From: Tritrichomonas musculus
Lineage: Eukaryota; Parabasalia; Tritrichomonadida; Tritrichomonadidae
NCBI GenBank assembly: GCA_039105265.1
Contig: JAPFFF010000002.1
Location: 2,976,001-3,040,000 of the forward strand
Reading direction: 5' to 3'
Length of the DNA stretch: 64,000 bases
Shown: positions 10,401 to 19,182 of the stretch, in pieces
Numbering within the stretch: the stretch's first letter is position 1
How the letters are laid out: every line of letters starts with the position of its first letter
Translations under genes and position numbers: made by a program
Notes under the pieces: generated by a model
What the model saw: the letters and a program-made list of their open reading frames with translations, nothing else
What the model was told of the DNA's origin: nothing
Database searches by the model: none

Positions 10401-12540
10401 AGAAAACAAAAATTCAGAAGAAAACAAAAATTCAGAAGAAAACAAAAATTCAGAAGAAAACAAAAAATCAGAAGAAAAGAAAAATTCAGAAGAAAAGAAA
10501 AATTCAGAAGAAAAGAGAAATTCAGAAGAAAACAAAAATTCAGAAGAAAATAAAAATTCAGAAGAAAACAAAAATTCAGAAGAAAATAAAAATTCAAAAG
10601 AAAACCAGAACGCGAGCACTGAGGAGACCAAAGATGCAATTTCCACAGAAAGAAGCGTCAGTATCACAGAGGAGCATGCAGTCACGAGTTCTTCGCAAGA
10701 AGAGTTAAATGCAGAACCACACGAAGACGTAAATGCAAGTGAAGCTGCTCACGTGAGCACAAACAGTGGCAAAGAAGCCTGCTCGGCCAGTCAAGAAAAA
10801 TTGAAAGCAAATGACCAAATAAGAAGTCAAATTGCACACACAGCCGAAAACAACGAAAGCTCAGAATTTGCTGATTTTAGCAGCGAAGACGAGCCTTCCT
10901 CGTCTGCCTGTCTTTCCCTCTTCACTGTCAAGAGGGCGATGCTCCAGCGCGCCTGGCAGCTGGAGAGCTCGAAGATCATCGATCTCTGCATCTCGGATCC
11001 TCCTCTCTTCCACTCGGTGTGCGCGAGCGCGTCTCGCTACGGCATCTCCGAGGTTGTCGACAACTTTGTGATGATCTTCTCGAAGAACTCAGTCGAGGAG
11101 CTCCTCGACCGCCGGAGCAGCGACAAGCTGAAGAAGGAGGACAGCTCGAACCTCTTCCTTCTTGGCACGATAGTCAAGAACTACAGCGAGACGATTCGGG
11201 GCGACGGTTGGACGAACTATGTGAAACTTTTGACCACTCTACTTGACCTTGACCTGCTGAACGACGATAGCTTGACATTCAAAAACGTCGCCGAGGACAT
11301 GAAGCCGACTGTTTTGTGCCACAAGCTGTTCAGCACCCGGCGGCAGAGGCGGAATTCAATGTTTTCACTTTTTCTGAGCAAGCGCGGTCCAACGGAAAAT
11401 GTGAGGAGAACGACGAGCCATTCAAATTTGAGAGTGTTTGTATCAAAAAGTGAAATTGAAAGGTTTATTGAAAATAACGGTTCTGTTGACTCATTGCTCA
11501 GCTTGGTTGAGGCGGTTATAAAGCTGAGCCGGGAGAACCAGACTGGCATCGAAGCTGACCAAATAAAAGTTGCATTTTTTGCCATTTTAATTGAAAAAGT
11601 TTTGAATGAGAAAAGTTCGTTGATTCCACTTTTTGTTGACAAAAAAGTATTGAAAATCATCACTGATGATTTCTTCTGTAAAGTGCTTAATTCAAAAAGT
11701 GGATCATTTCTGTCAACTCTCTTTTTGAATGAAGCGTTCGTTATTTTGATTGAATTGTGGGAAATTGAATTGATTCAAAATGACCTCACTTATTTCATTG
11801 ACAAAATTTCAATGGCCTCTCAAATTTGTCAAGGTGTAGTGCAGGTCGATATGATCGAAAAGTGCCTGTCACTTTTCTTCGATAAGCATTTTGAGTCATT
11901 CATCAAAAAGCAGCATTTGAAGGGAGTTCTCAACCTGATTCAAGTTGGACTGATTCACGATTCTGAAGCCAGTTTTGAGCTATTCAAAAAGTTCAAAGAC
12001 ATTTCAGAGGGTGATTTTGAAAATGTCAGATTTCCACTTATTCAATTGAATGCGGCGGTTATCTTGGTTGACAACCAAAAATTCATTCAAAATCATGAAA
12101 ATTTGAATAAGAAAAAATTAGGTCAAACTAAAGGTGAAATTGAAGTCAAAAGAAAAAGTTTCTCTGAAATGAAACCTTTGATTTTTGTCAAACAAACCTC
12201 TGAAAAACAATGGGAGTCCCTCTTCAACGAGGTGCTCTTTCCTTTGACGACAAAAAGAGTCAGATACGACGACCTTCTTCTGGTCATTCTTGAGACCTTT
12301 GAATTTTCTGTCGATAAATTGTGTAGACTTCCACTTTTTGAATCAATTTGGTTCAGATTGCTCGGCCTGACACTCGACTTCAGCAAGAGATGCGACGCAG
12401 ACATAAAGTCGCAGATCGAGACGAGACTCGCAGGAAGCATCTCGAGAATGAAAAACTTGGAGATTTTCAAAAACTCGAATTCAAAGGTTTGGAGCCTCAC
12501 AAAGTCTAACGTGGAAAACGTCTTTCCTTCCATTATTTAA
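7411..12540 (+). CDS. Large Arf guanine-nucleotide exchange factor (Sec7 domain, BIG/GBF type)
   Basis: A 1,709-residue protein. Residues about 398-560 match a Sec7 domain: RKQIGEFFGKNK, then FQIAGEGQ with the catalytic 'glutamic finger' at about E468, then LMMHTSFHNNNV, the counterpart of LNTSLHNPNV. The helical N-terminus (1-390) corresponds to the DCB-HUS region of large Arf-GEFs and the helical C-terminus (1170-1709) to the HDS repeats. Such proteins load GTP on Arf at Golgi or endosomal membranes. Between Sec7 and HDS lies an insert of about 570 residues, rich in N, E, D, S and K, with imperfect DNNESQ/SKTSTAQ repeats and a 6-residue NSEENK array (10358-10602). Conserved parts of the gene are clearly GC-richer than the rest. 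The ATG at 7411 follows an A+T-rich leader. The family call is by motif; the subfamily is not fixed. Confidence 0.82.
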   Translation: MNNVLLVSDEFDRLLTEIRSISSNPRLSQIQEEIVSLKLSISTNSFQIAQVLSPFERIITDEQTTDFITSLALSSINTFISYNLLQTTHDVETICNTIKDCQFQSTSDFECANVSYRILSCIISLCKTCLLNSNCLLIMLDYVITEIKNSGRNLSPIYIDALSAISSYIFQKNIKTDFLDEKLLTNLYFLCQDELNFRQCGIICLLQISRIITDKNDSLMAITCSLFHKFIISIDSRDNFVLILRLFTHVFINNYMEYPIPFSKCFSELLDFIESTSQKQNQQNSTSQIPFITLKSHLKTAALEIVYEFITQPNFLMNLFVNLNHHIYFPNLFDKLVKVIFLNIDRNSIIIQILTNNRKKVHFSSKKYEKEENYNSEEDFYTKFSEKFNENPSYFINNSDSLYTSQKVALYLLLAPNLSRKQIGEFFGKNKTFCMDTLQQYLNLLDFSELDFDTSIRLFLAGFQIAGEGQIVDRIFEYFSKRFFSCGSDRVHFKSPEAVHLLAYGWLMMHTSFHNNNVTKKPPFEEFLKMMEKQNDGENFDQNFLNEIFVSVKNAKVPFEDSEQEGSVAHWRLLLCKQRLINFNFVKFESDDENTFKNKSQNKIEYKKDNQTENNDENVNNDNGNQTSTTQNKDETVNNNNESKTNTVKTKNKKESINDNNESQASTTQDKNENPNDNSENKTNIIKTENKDDSANDDNESQASLTQDKDENPNDNSESKTSTAQAENKDEDTNDNNESQDSTTQDKNENPNDNSESKTSTAQAESKDEDASDNNESGVGSTDSNKDGGIDKDTDTKVEDRNDSELGIECKGDKIEKENKSEHESVNNSANDACGTIISRSEIGTNNGNESDARHASAEEPPDSDQRESEGKKEEGSSHSQNAESDDEFDIEKEIERNFYFLFEDERENKEAGAGNDAATQSEADNLNEDENMNDEIGLDLDLEDERENQNSIESCSTDNASANHSTDSVKDENASDQYEKENSEENKNSEENKNSEENKNSEENKNSEENKNSEENKKSEEKKNSEEKKNSEEKRNSEENKNSEENKNSEENKNSEENKNSKENQNASTEETKDAISTERSVSITEEHAVTSSSQEELNAEPHEDVNASEAAHVSTNSGKEACSASQEKLKANDQIRSQIAHTAENNESSEFADFSSEDEPSSSACLSLFTVKRAMLQRAWQLESSKIIDLCISDPPLFHSVCASASRYGISEVVDNFVMIFSKNSVEELLDRRSSDKLKKEDSSNLFLLGTIVKNYSETIRGDGWTNYVKLLTTLLDLDLLNDDSLTFKNVAEDMKPTVLCHKLFSTRRQRRNSMFSLFLSKRGPTENVRRTTSHSNLRVFVSKSEIERFIENNGSVDSLLSLVEAVIKLSRENQTGIEADQIKVAFFAILIEKVLNEKSSLIPLFVDKKVLKIITDDFFCKVLNSKSGSFLSTLFLNEAFVILIELWEIELIQNDLTYFIDKISMASQICQGVVQVDMIEKCLSLFFDKHFESFIKKQHLKGVLNLIQVGLIHDSEASFELFKKFKDISEGDFENVRFPLIQLNAAVILVDNQKFIQNHENLNKKKLGQTKGEIEVKRKSFSEMKPLIFVKQTSEKQWESLFNEVLFPLTTKRVRYDDLLLVILETFEFSVDKLCRLPLFESIWFRLLGLTLDFSKRCDADIKSQIETRLAGSISRMKNLEIFKNSNSKVWSLTKSNVENVFPSII
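9230..10890 (+). repeat. Low-complexity coding repeats in the Arf-GEF gene
   Basis: This is in-frame repetitive DNA inside the Arf-GEF gene. At 9260-9760 a degenerate unit encodes variations on DNNESQASTTQDKNENPN. At 10358-10602 an 18-bp unit (TCAGAAGAAAACAAAAAT) repeats about 13 times and encodes NSEENK with K/R and N/K variants. Frame is kept throughout, so length change is tolerated in steps of whole units. The other five frames also stay open over much of it and are shadows. Confidence 0.85.
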
Positions 12541-13139
12541 TTTGTTTATTTGTAATGTATTTTTATGTATATATTTTGTATATTATTTAAATATTTGTTT
12601 TGTTTTATTACATTTCTTTTTTTTATTTATTTATTTAAGAGTCTACTGATCGGTTTATATGTAAACCTTTCAATAATTTTTATATATTTGTGAGAACTCA
12701 TTGAATTTTTTTTGTAATTCAATTTGGAAAGTTGGCATTTAAAAGAACAAATGCATGATCTATATATACCACAAAGAAAAAAAAGATGATTATTGATTTT
12801 TTTATTTGAATGTGTGTGTTTGATCTATTAAAAACGGTTTTATAATTTATTGTTTTTGGAACCTCATTATCATCTTTTTATATTCAAAAAGTTGATCAAT
12901 AATATAAATAATTAAAATTATGTTTTAAAACTTATGAATAATAATCTAAAAATAATAAAGATGAAAAGTTTGTTTATTTATTATTTTGATATTGGTGAAA
13001 AATGACGCCTTTCAAAACAGGTGGTGAAAACTGTCATTTTTTCAACGAAATATTATAATTTTTGAATTATTCAAATTCAATAAATTATTGAGATCTTATC
13101 AAATGATCAAATATTGAAAATATCGATCACTTTTATTTA
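12541..13139. other. Intergenic spacer
   Basis: This A+T-rich spacer lies between two plus-strand genes. The only structure seen is a small inverted repeat, TGAAAAATGAC (12996-13006) against GTCATTTTTTCA (13033-13044), with one bulged base. No gene is seen. Confidence 0.6.
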
Positions 13140-15017
13140 ATGAATATTACGATTTTATCACTGATTTCATCAGCATCTTATTCACTTGCGCCTTTTTTTG
13201 TTGGAAACAAGCTATCATTAATAAATGTACATTTTAGCAAACATATAACATCGCTGTTATACAATCAAGAAAGCCTTCTTTTACGAGGTTCTTATTTTGA
13301 ACAAATATATGGCAATGTTCTCCTTAACGAAGAAGAAGAAAAGCATCAATTATTCAAAGGCATTACTTTCAATGATAAATTTGATATTGGTCAAATCAAC
13401 AGTCCAAAATCGGTTACAATAATGAACTGTTTCTTTACAAATATCAATGCTTTAAGTGGAAATCCTTTGAAAATCGATAGCGATAGAGTTTCGCTATATA
13501 TTACAGACACTCTCTTTGATAATTGCAAATCAGAAAACGGAGTTATATACCTCAGCCGAACAAGATGTGCAACAATTACTCACATTTGCAGCCGACAGTC
13601 TCTTTGCTCGCACGACAATAATTTTCTCTTTTATAGTTGCAATCGAGATGATTTTTCAATTTTCTTATACAATTCGATATATGAATCAACAATGGGAAAT
13701 TATGAAAACAGCATGAACACATTCAGTGTTCGCTGTTTGGATGGTGATCAATATTTTAAATGCAATAACTTGACAAAATTAGATTTCAATGGCTTTCAAT
13801 TTGACAATGTTCAATGCCTTCTATTTTCGATGTCAACAATCAATGCATGCGCTGTCTCATGCTTCTCTCTTTCAGGCAACAAGAAAGACAGAGAAATAGA
13901 TAGAATCAATTTCTATAGTTCTTCACATGACGAGGCTCCAATTTTGAGATTCTCCTCTGAAATTGAATATACATTCACTGCTTCAAATTGCGTTTTATTG
14001 ACGTTAAACAAAACAGTCGGCCAAGATCAAAGTGAAAAGACAGTGCGTGTAATTCTCAATGATTGCGTGCTTAATCAAGTCATAAATGATGATAAAATGG
14101 TGACGTTAAACAATCCAACATATGTAAACGAGTTCCACAGCAAGTTCTTGGTCAGATATCCGCATTTCACTTATAAGGACATTTGTGCAGGACAGACTTA
14201 TGAAGAGAAGAATGAGGCACACAATTGTAACGTTGGCGATTGCATTCCAAATGACTGTGAAAGAACAATTGGATTCCCTGAGAATGTTGTTCCTTATACA
14301 ACTATTGTACATGGCGATTTACAGTCTTTTACATTCTCTCCATCGTTCAAATTTTCATCATCAAATAAATTCTCTCAATCTGCTGACTTTTCTCAATCCG
14401 AAAAATTTCAACAAACTTCTGAATTTTCACAATCTGAAGATTTTCAACAATCTTCTGAATTTTCACAATCTGAAGATTTTTCTCTTTCAAATAAGTTTTC
14501 AAATTCATTGAATTTTTCTTTGTCAACTGCTTTTACAAAATCAAAAGATTTTTCAGAAACAAATGACTTCTCTGGTTCAAAGATTTTTACAAATTCTTGT
14601 TATTTCTCTTTTTCTGAAATGTTTTCAAATTCGGCTGACTTATTCAATTCAAAAAAAATATCTCAAACGTTCTTTTTTTTACAATCATTTGTCTTTTCAC
14701 AATCTGATTATTTGCCAAATTCATTTATGGAATCATCAGAAGGCCAAGTAATTGACAAAGATGCAAATGTTGGCGGCAATAACAAAAATAACAATAAAGG
14801 GAAGCTGATCGGAATCATTGTTGCAGTTGTTGCTGCTGCTGCAATAATTGCCGCAGTCATCACAATTGTTGCAATCAAGAAACGCAAAATCATTGATTCT
14901 TTAAGTGAAGGCGAAGTGATAACACATGAAACAGCTGCAATAACTGTCGACAATGTACTTCAATCTGAGATGAATGTTGATGATCCTTTCGCTGTAGATT
15001 TTCAAAATGAACTTTAA
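13140..15017 (+). CDS. Single-pass surface protein with FSxSxx hexapeptide repeats
   Basis: A 625-residue protein. A short hydrophobic N-terminus could be a signal peptide. Residues about 20-390 alternate short polar and aromatic strands (VTIMNCFFTNI, LYITDTLFDNC, LDFNGFQFDNV) in the manner of a right-handed beta-helix. Residues about 398-525 are some 20 copies of a hexapeptide, F-S-x-S-x-x (FSQSED, FQQSSE, FSLSNK). A glycine/asparagine spacer (GGNNKNNNKGK) precedes one strong membrane segment at about 556-577, then the basic stop KKRK and an acidic tail of about 40 residues. This is the build of trichomonad adhesin-like surface proteins: ectodomain, stalk, one helix, short cytosolic tail. 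The function is unknown and no enzyme motif is seen. The stop overlaps TAAA, the poly(A) signal described for trichomonads. Confidence 0.75.
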   Translation: MNITILSLISSASYSLAPFFVGNKLSLINVHFSKHITSLLYNQESLLLRGSYFEQIYGNVLLNEEEEKHQLFKGITFNDKFDIGQINSPKSVTIMNCFFTNINALSGNPLKIDSDRVSLYITDTLFDNCKSENGVIYLSRTRCATITHICSRQSLCSHDNNFLFYSCNRDDFSIFLYNSIYESTMGNYENSMNTFSVRCLDGDQYFKCNNLTKLDFNGFQFDNVQCLLFSMSTINACAVSCFSLSGNKKDREIDRINFYSSSHDEAPILRFSSEIEYTFTASNCVLLTLNKTVGQDQSEKTVRVILNDCVLNQVINDDKMVTLNNPTYVNEFHSKFLVRYPHFTYKDICAGQTYEEKNEAHNCNVGDCIPNDCERTIGFPENVVPYTTIVHGDLQSFTFSPSFKFSSSNKFSQSADFSQSEKFQQTSEFSQSEDFQQSSEFSQSEDFSLSNKFSNSLNFSLSTAFTKSKDFSETNDFSGSKIFTNSCYFSFSEMFSNSADLFNSKKISQTFFFLQSFVFSQSDYLPNSFMESSEGQVIDKDANVGGNNKNNNKGKLIGIIVAVVAAAAIIAAVITIVAIKKRKIIDSLSEGEVITHETAAITVDNVLQSEMNVDDPFAVDFQNEL

Positions 15018-15137
15018 ATCTTAAATTATAAATTTTCATTAATTTTTTTTTTTTTTTTTTTTAGTTATTTCAGATATAAGCGTATAAAAGCAACAATCAA
15101 ATCTAAGTTTTATATGTTTATATGAAAATAGTATTGA

Positions 15138-16340
15138 TTATAATTCGTTTTTAATTTTGTTTTGAAATCTGCTAATATCATCATATGCATCTTGAATTGT
15201 TACATCAACTGGGACTTCTTTCATCATCCTTACAAATGATTTCATCAGTAATTTTGCATCTGTATCATTCAAAATGGCACATGGATGCCTAAATCTAGAA
15301 CAAATTGTATTTTGGCCATTTTTCATCTTGGAGAATCCAATAATAAAGATATCTTCTTCATCTGGATGATAAGCAGCCGTTTGAATCCACATGTCATTGA
15401 TCAACTCATCGTAACGATATAAATCAGATTTGAATCTTCCAATATTTGAAAATTCTGGAAATCACCAATTTTTTTGCTTAAATTTCATGTTATTATTAAG
15501 ATAACATTGATAAATTGCAAGTGGCTGCCTCTTATTTAATTTGTCAGTTAAATCATTTTGAAGAATATTTGATAGTTGGCGAATTGCCGTTTTTGGACTT
15601 ACATCGAAAGCATTAACAATAGCTGCCGACCAATTTTGCCCATTGGAAAAGTTTTTTTCATTTTGAGGCATATATCGTCTTAAATTGACAGGAATATAAA
15701 TTCCGAAAATCGAATCCAACTGACCATTTAAGCTCAGAATTGAAATCAAATAACTTGTCATGCATAAATCATGAAGATTCATCTTTTCTTTGTAGAATTG
15801 AAAGTCTGTAACAGGACTTTCATCATTATAGTGCTTGGACATTAATTTTATTCCTGGTATTTTTTGCAATTCTTTGTAATTCTTACTATATTTAAATTTT
15901 GTCATATTATCAAAGGCGTGGCTGGCTTCCTCTATGTATTGCTTTGGAATTCGTGATAATTCGTCTGGTAAAACATCTATTGTTGTAAGAGGAAGTAATG
16001 ATTTTAGATTACCTGTATTATCCATTAAAAGTTTCTCAAATAAATCAATAAAAAAGCCTCCGTCACTAATTATATGACTTACTGAAACAGCAACAGTCTT
16101 GTCATTTGCTGCAATAACAGAAAATGTATTTTTTAAATCATATTTAATTGAATCAATAAAATTGCATGCTTGCCTTGGACCTCTCACATTTTGAGGAATA
16201 GAATACACATTAATTGGATCATTATTGTAAACCATTTTTGAATCTTCTAATTTTAAATGAAATCCTAATATGCATTTTTTAAAATTTTCAATAATTTTGG
16301 GTACCAACTCTGGCTTAGCAACTTCTACTGCAAATCAGAA
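15138..16340 (-). pseudogene. Broken acyltransferase-like gene (HxxxDG, condensation/CAT fold)
   Basis: One minus-strand frame runs from about 16340 to 15138. It contains SVSHIISDGGFF, the HxxxDG active-site motif shared by chloramphenicol acetyltransferase, BAHD and NRPS-condensation-type acyltransferases, and a C-terminal stretch FSNIGRF...IQTAAYHP that also fits that fold. The frame is cut by TGA at 15464-15462 (context NW-stop-FPEF) and by TGA at 16337-16335 (context LLF-stop-FAVE). The longest open piece has no ATG near its 5' end and begins only with TTG, so I do not think it is a live gene as written. The substrate is unknown. The alternative is that sequencing error created the stops. 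Confidence 0.6.
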
Positions 16341-16850
16341 CAACAAGCCTAGTTGCAGACAATATGAAACGGAGTCATATCTTTCATCCACCAATCATAA
16401 TTTTCATATCCATTTCAATTATCAATCTCTGCTAAATCATTCATAGAAAATAAAAATTCATCAATTTCAATGTTATATTCGTCATTCGTGCAAATCAAAT
16501 GGGTTTTAGCTCCTTTAAATTTATGACTCTCAGATAATTAATTAAAGTGTTCAACATCAATTCAATGATTCTCTAAATAACGTTTTTTCTTCATCTTTTT
16601 TATTGTTAATAAAAGTTTTTACACTTTCATAATAATCATAGGAATATCATAGAAGAATGACTCATTCAAAATGATGCCATTAGTCATATTAAAATTATAG
16701 TATTTAAGGAACTTTTTGACCAATTTTTCAAAATCAAAATTTTTTCAGAAAAATAATTGACAATGTCATTATGATGACATATAATAAATTTTAATGAATC
16801 GTTAGCTATTTTATTTTCAGTAATGCAGATGATTGATACATTATTACTAT
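16335..16850 (-). pseudogene. Decayed reading frame, unrecognised
   Basis: Reading the minus strand leftwards from about 16850, one frame gives protein-like sequence (LKFIICHHNDIVNYF, then after a shift KKFLKYYNFNMTNG, FYDIPMIIMKV, and later DEFLFSMNDLAEID and MKDMTPFHIVC) broken by several stops, two of them TGA next to plausible Trp positions. The last piece resembles an ankyrin start (TPFHIVC; compare TPLHIAC). It runs directly into the acyltransferase-like pseudogene on the same strand. I cannot name the ancestor. Confidence 0.4.
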
Positions 16851-17560
16851 GAATTCAATATTTCATTAAATTTGAATTAATTCCATCTTTACTTGATATC
16901 AATTATTTCATTTTTTTAATTACCAGTTTTTTTTTAAAAATATTTAGAATTTAATTATTGGCAATAATGATTTAGTATTTGCTTTATCTTCAGGTTTAAT
17001 TTCTTGTTTTCAAAAAACAATCAAATTTATTTTGCCTAAAATAAAGCAAAAGAAAAACTTAACCTTTCAAGGAAAAAAAGGACTATTTATGATAATAAAC
17101 ATATTTTATCTCTAGTCTCGAGGAGCTTGATTTCTTTTCACATATAATACCATTGCCTATTTAAAATCTATTAAAGACTTAATATATAATTTTACATTAA
17201 TTTAAATTTTTTTTAAAGATTAATTGCTTTCTGATTCATTTGCTTATTTAGTAATTCTTTTAATCATATTATCATTCATTTTCAAACAAAATTATTCGAC
17301 ATTAATCAAAACAAATACTCTATGATCATACTCTATGATCACAACTACTTAAGTTAACTTTAACATGCTATTATGAAAACATATCTCATTGGAAGCATTT
17401 GTTCTTCAAAAAAATCAAATAAATGTTATGAATCCAATTTTTAATTTGTTAAATTCAATTGGAAATAAATTCAATAATTGAATAAAAAGTATTAATTCAA
17501 AAAGTTATTTTATAAACTATTTAAAAAGTTTAAGATTTTAAAATCTTAAATAGCTAAAAT
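16851..17560. other. Intergenic A+T-rich DNA
   Basis: No gene is seen. The only feature is a near palindrome, AAGATTTTAAAATCTT, at 17532-17547, just outside the left end of the next element. Confidence 0.5.
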
Positions 17561-19182
17561 ATTTAAAGTATACAAAAAAACCAGTTCCTAACCGCTAAAA
17601 ACCAGTTCCAAATTTTAATTTCAATTGTTTATATTATATTTTTTGATAATAAAAACGATAATTGAATGGTTTATATTATTCATTATTGAATATAGGTCCC
17701 ACCGATAAATTTTATTTGAATTTTTGTATAAATGAACTTTTTGAATACTCAATTGTTTAAACTAGGGCTTTATATAAAATTGCGGTTACCCTCAATTTTG
17801 AATGCCCCCTTGAAAATCAAATTCAATTTTTTCTGATAAAAGTACCGATTTCGAGATCACGATCAATAAATAAAATCATTAAAATCGATATGCGCCATTA
17901 TATTATATATCATCAAACATGATTAGTTTACTGATTTATTTTGAGTCCTAGAAAGAATAGTTAGATTATTTTTACATATAATATATTTTTTTAAACTTTT
18001 GTTTTTGGTTTGAAATATGATAATAATATTGAAATTGCGAATTTGTAAATGTTTTTGAGTGTCTAGCATGAAATTTTTAGTTTTCAACTTATCTTATTTG
18101 ATATCTTTTACCATATAATCCAGTTCATTAAAATAGTAAAAGAAAAAAGATCTTCCTGATATTTGTTAAACATAAGTATACATAAATTAGCACTAATAAC
18201 TGAAATTTTAGATAATTTTTTGACATTAGAAAATTAGTAATTTCTAATAGAAAATGCAAATATGATTATATTTATTATCATGCCTAATGGTTTATACAAT
18301 ACATAACATTTGATTTGAAAGTTTTTGAATATAGATAACTAATCAATAATTTGGAATAATTGAAAAATATTCATAATTAAATATAGATAATTAGTTTACA
18401 ACTTTGATAAATAATATATTTATTAAATTAAAATCATATAGATGATTTAAATGTTGAGATAAATAAAAAACAAAGATTAAAATATTGAATAGTTTACATA
18501 TTATGTTTTCTGAGTTTAAAAACCTTAGTTTAAACAATAGCACATCATTTAATTAAGAGTATTCAACAGAAAGGTTGCCACCTAGAGAACAAGAAACCTA
18601 TTGGATCAGAAGTACTTTCGAGTTTGTGTGTGTTGAAAAAATGGTCGCATCAGAAATGTATCAAAATTGTTTTGACTATAGATCTCAATGTCATCACATA
18701 TTTTCAAAAAAATCTTGTTAAGAAAACAAGTTTCCCGCTTTAAGAACATGCTAAATTATTGAATGATACCTCTATATGGCTGAATTTTTAAACTTTTTTG
18801 AATATTATTAAAATTATTTTTCGAAATTTGTTAAAATTGTTTTTAACTTGTGATGAACACAATGAACCAAATGATGGAATTGTTGTGTCATTCTTTTTTG
18901 GTCAAGGAATCTGATTTTCATAGAGATATTTTATTATTCACTTTTGCCCAGAAAAAGTCGAACTTTTCCAAGGGAAAAGTGAATTTTGAACATCCCTAGA
19001 TTTTCACCTTATATTCACCATTTTTTTATCTTTTAAAATTATTTGAGAAAAAACATTTTTATTATTCTCAAAAATTTTACAAATTCAAAGAATAAAAAAT
19101 ATCTTATCAGAAAATTGAAAGAACAAAATTTTGGGAACTGGTTTTTATCAGAAAGGAACTGGTTTTTTTGCATACTTTAAAT
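17561..19182. mobile_element. Non-autonomous element with 56-58-bp terminal inverted repeats
   Basis: The left end (17561-17616) and the reverse complement of the right end (19125-19182) align over their whole length: ATTTAAAGTAT[A/G]CAAAAA, then ACCAGTTCC twice, then AAATTTT. Each terminus therefore holds two ACCAGTTCC motifs spaced about 19-21 bp apart. The 1.5-kb interior is A+T rich with no reading frame of note, so it depends on another element or is dead. I see no clear target-site duplication. The right end overlaps the ATG of the ankyrin gene at 19181. Confidence 0.7.

Noticed and set aside
8848-10708. Many overlapping reading frames on both strands in the Arf-GEF insert
   Set aside because: They arise from the low-complexity repeats, have biased nonsense compositions (F/L/S-rich, or K/I/Q-rich), and lie wholly inside the Arf-GEF frame.
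15138-16850. Altered genetic code with TGA as tryptophan
   Set aside because: TGG is used for Trp in the intact genes and TGA serves as a terminal stop (for example the SAPS and Polo kinase genes), so the in-frame TGAs mark decay.
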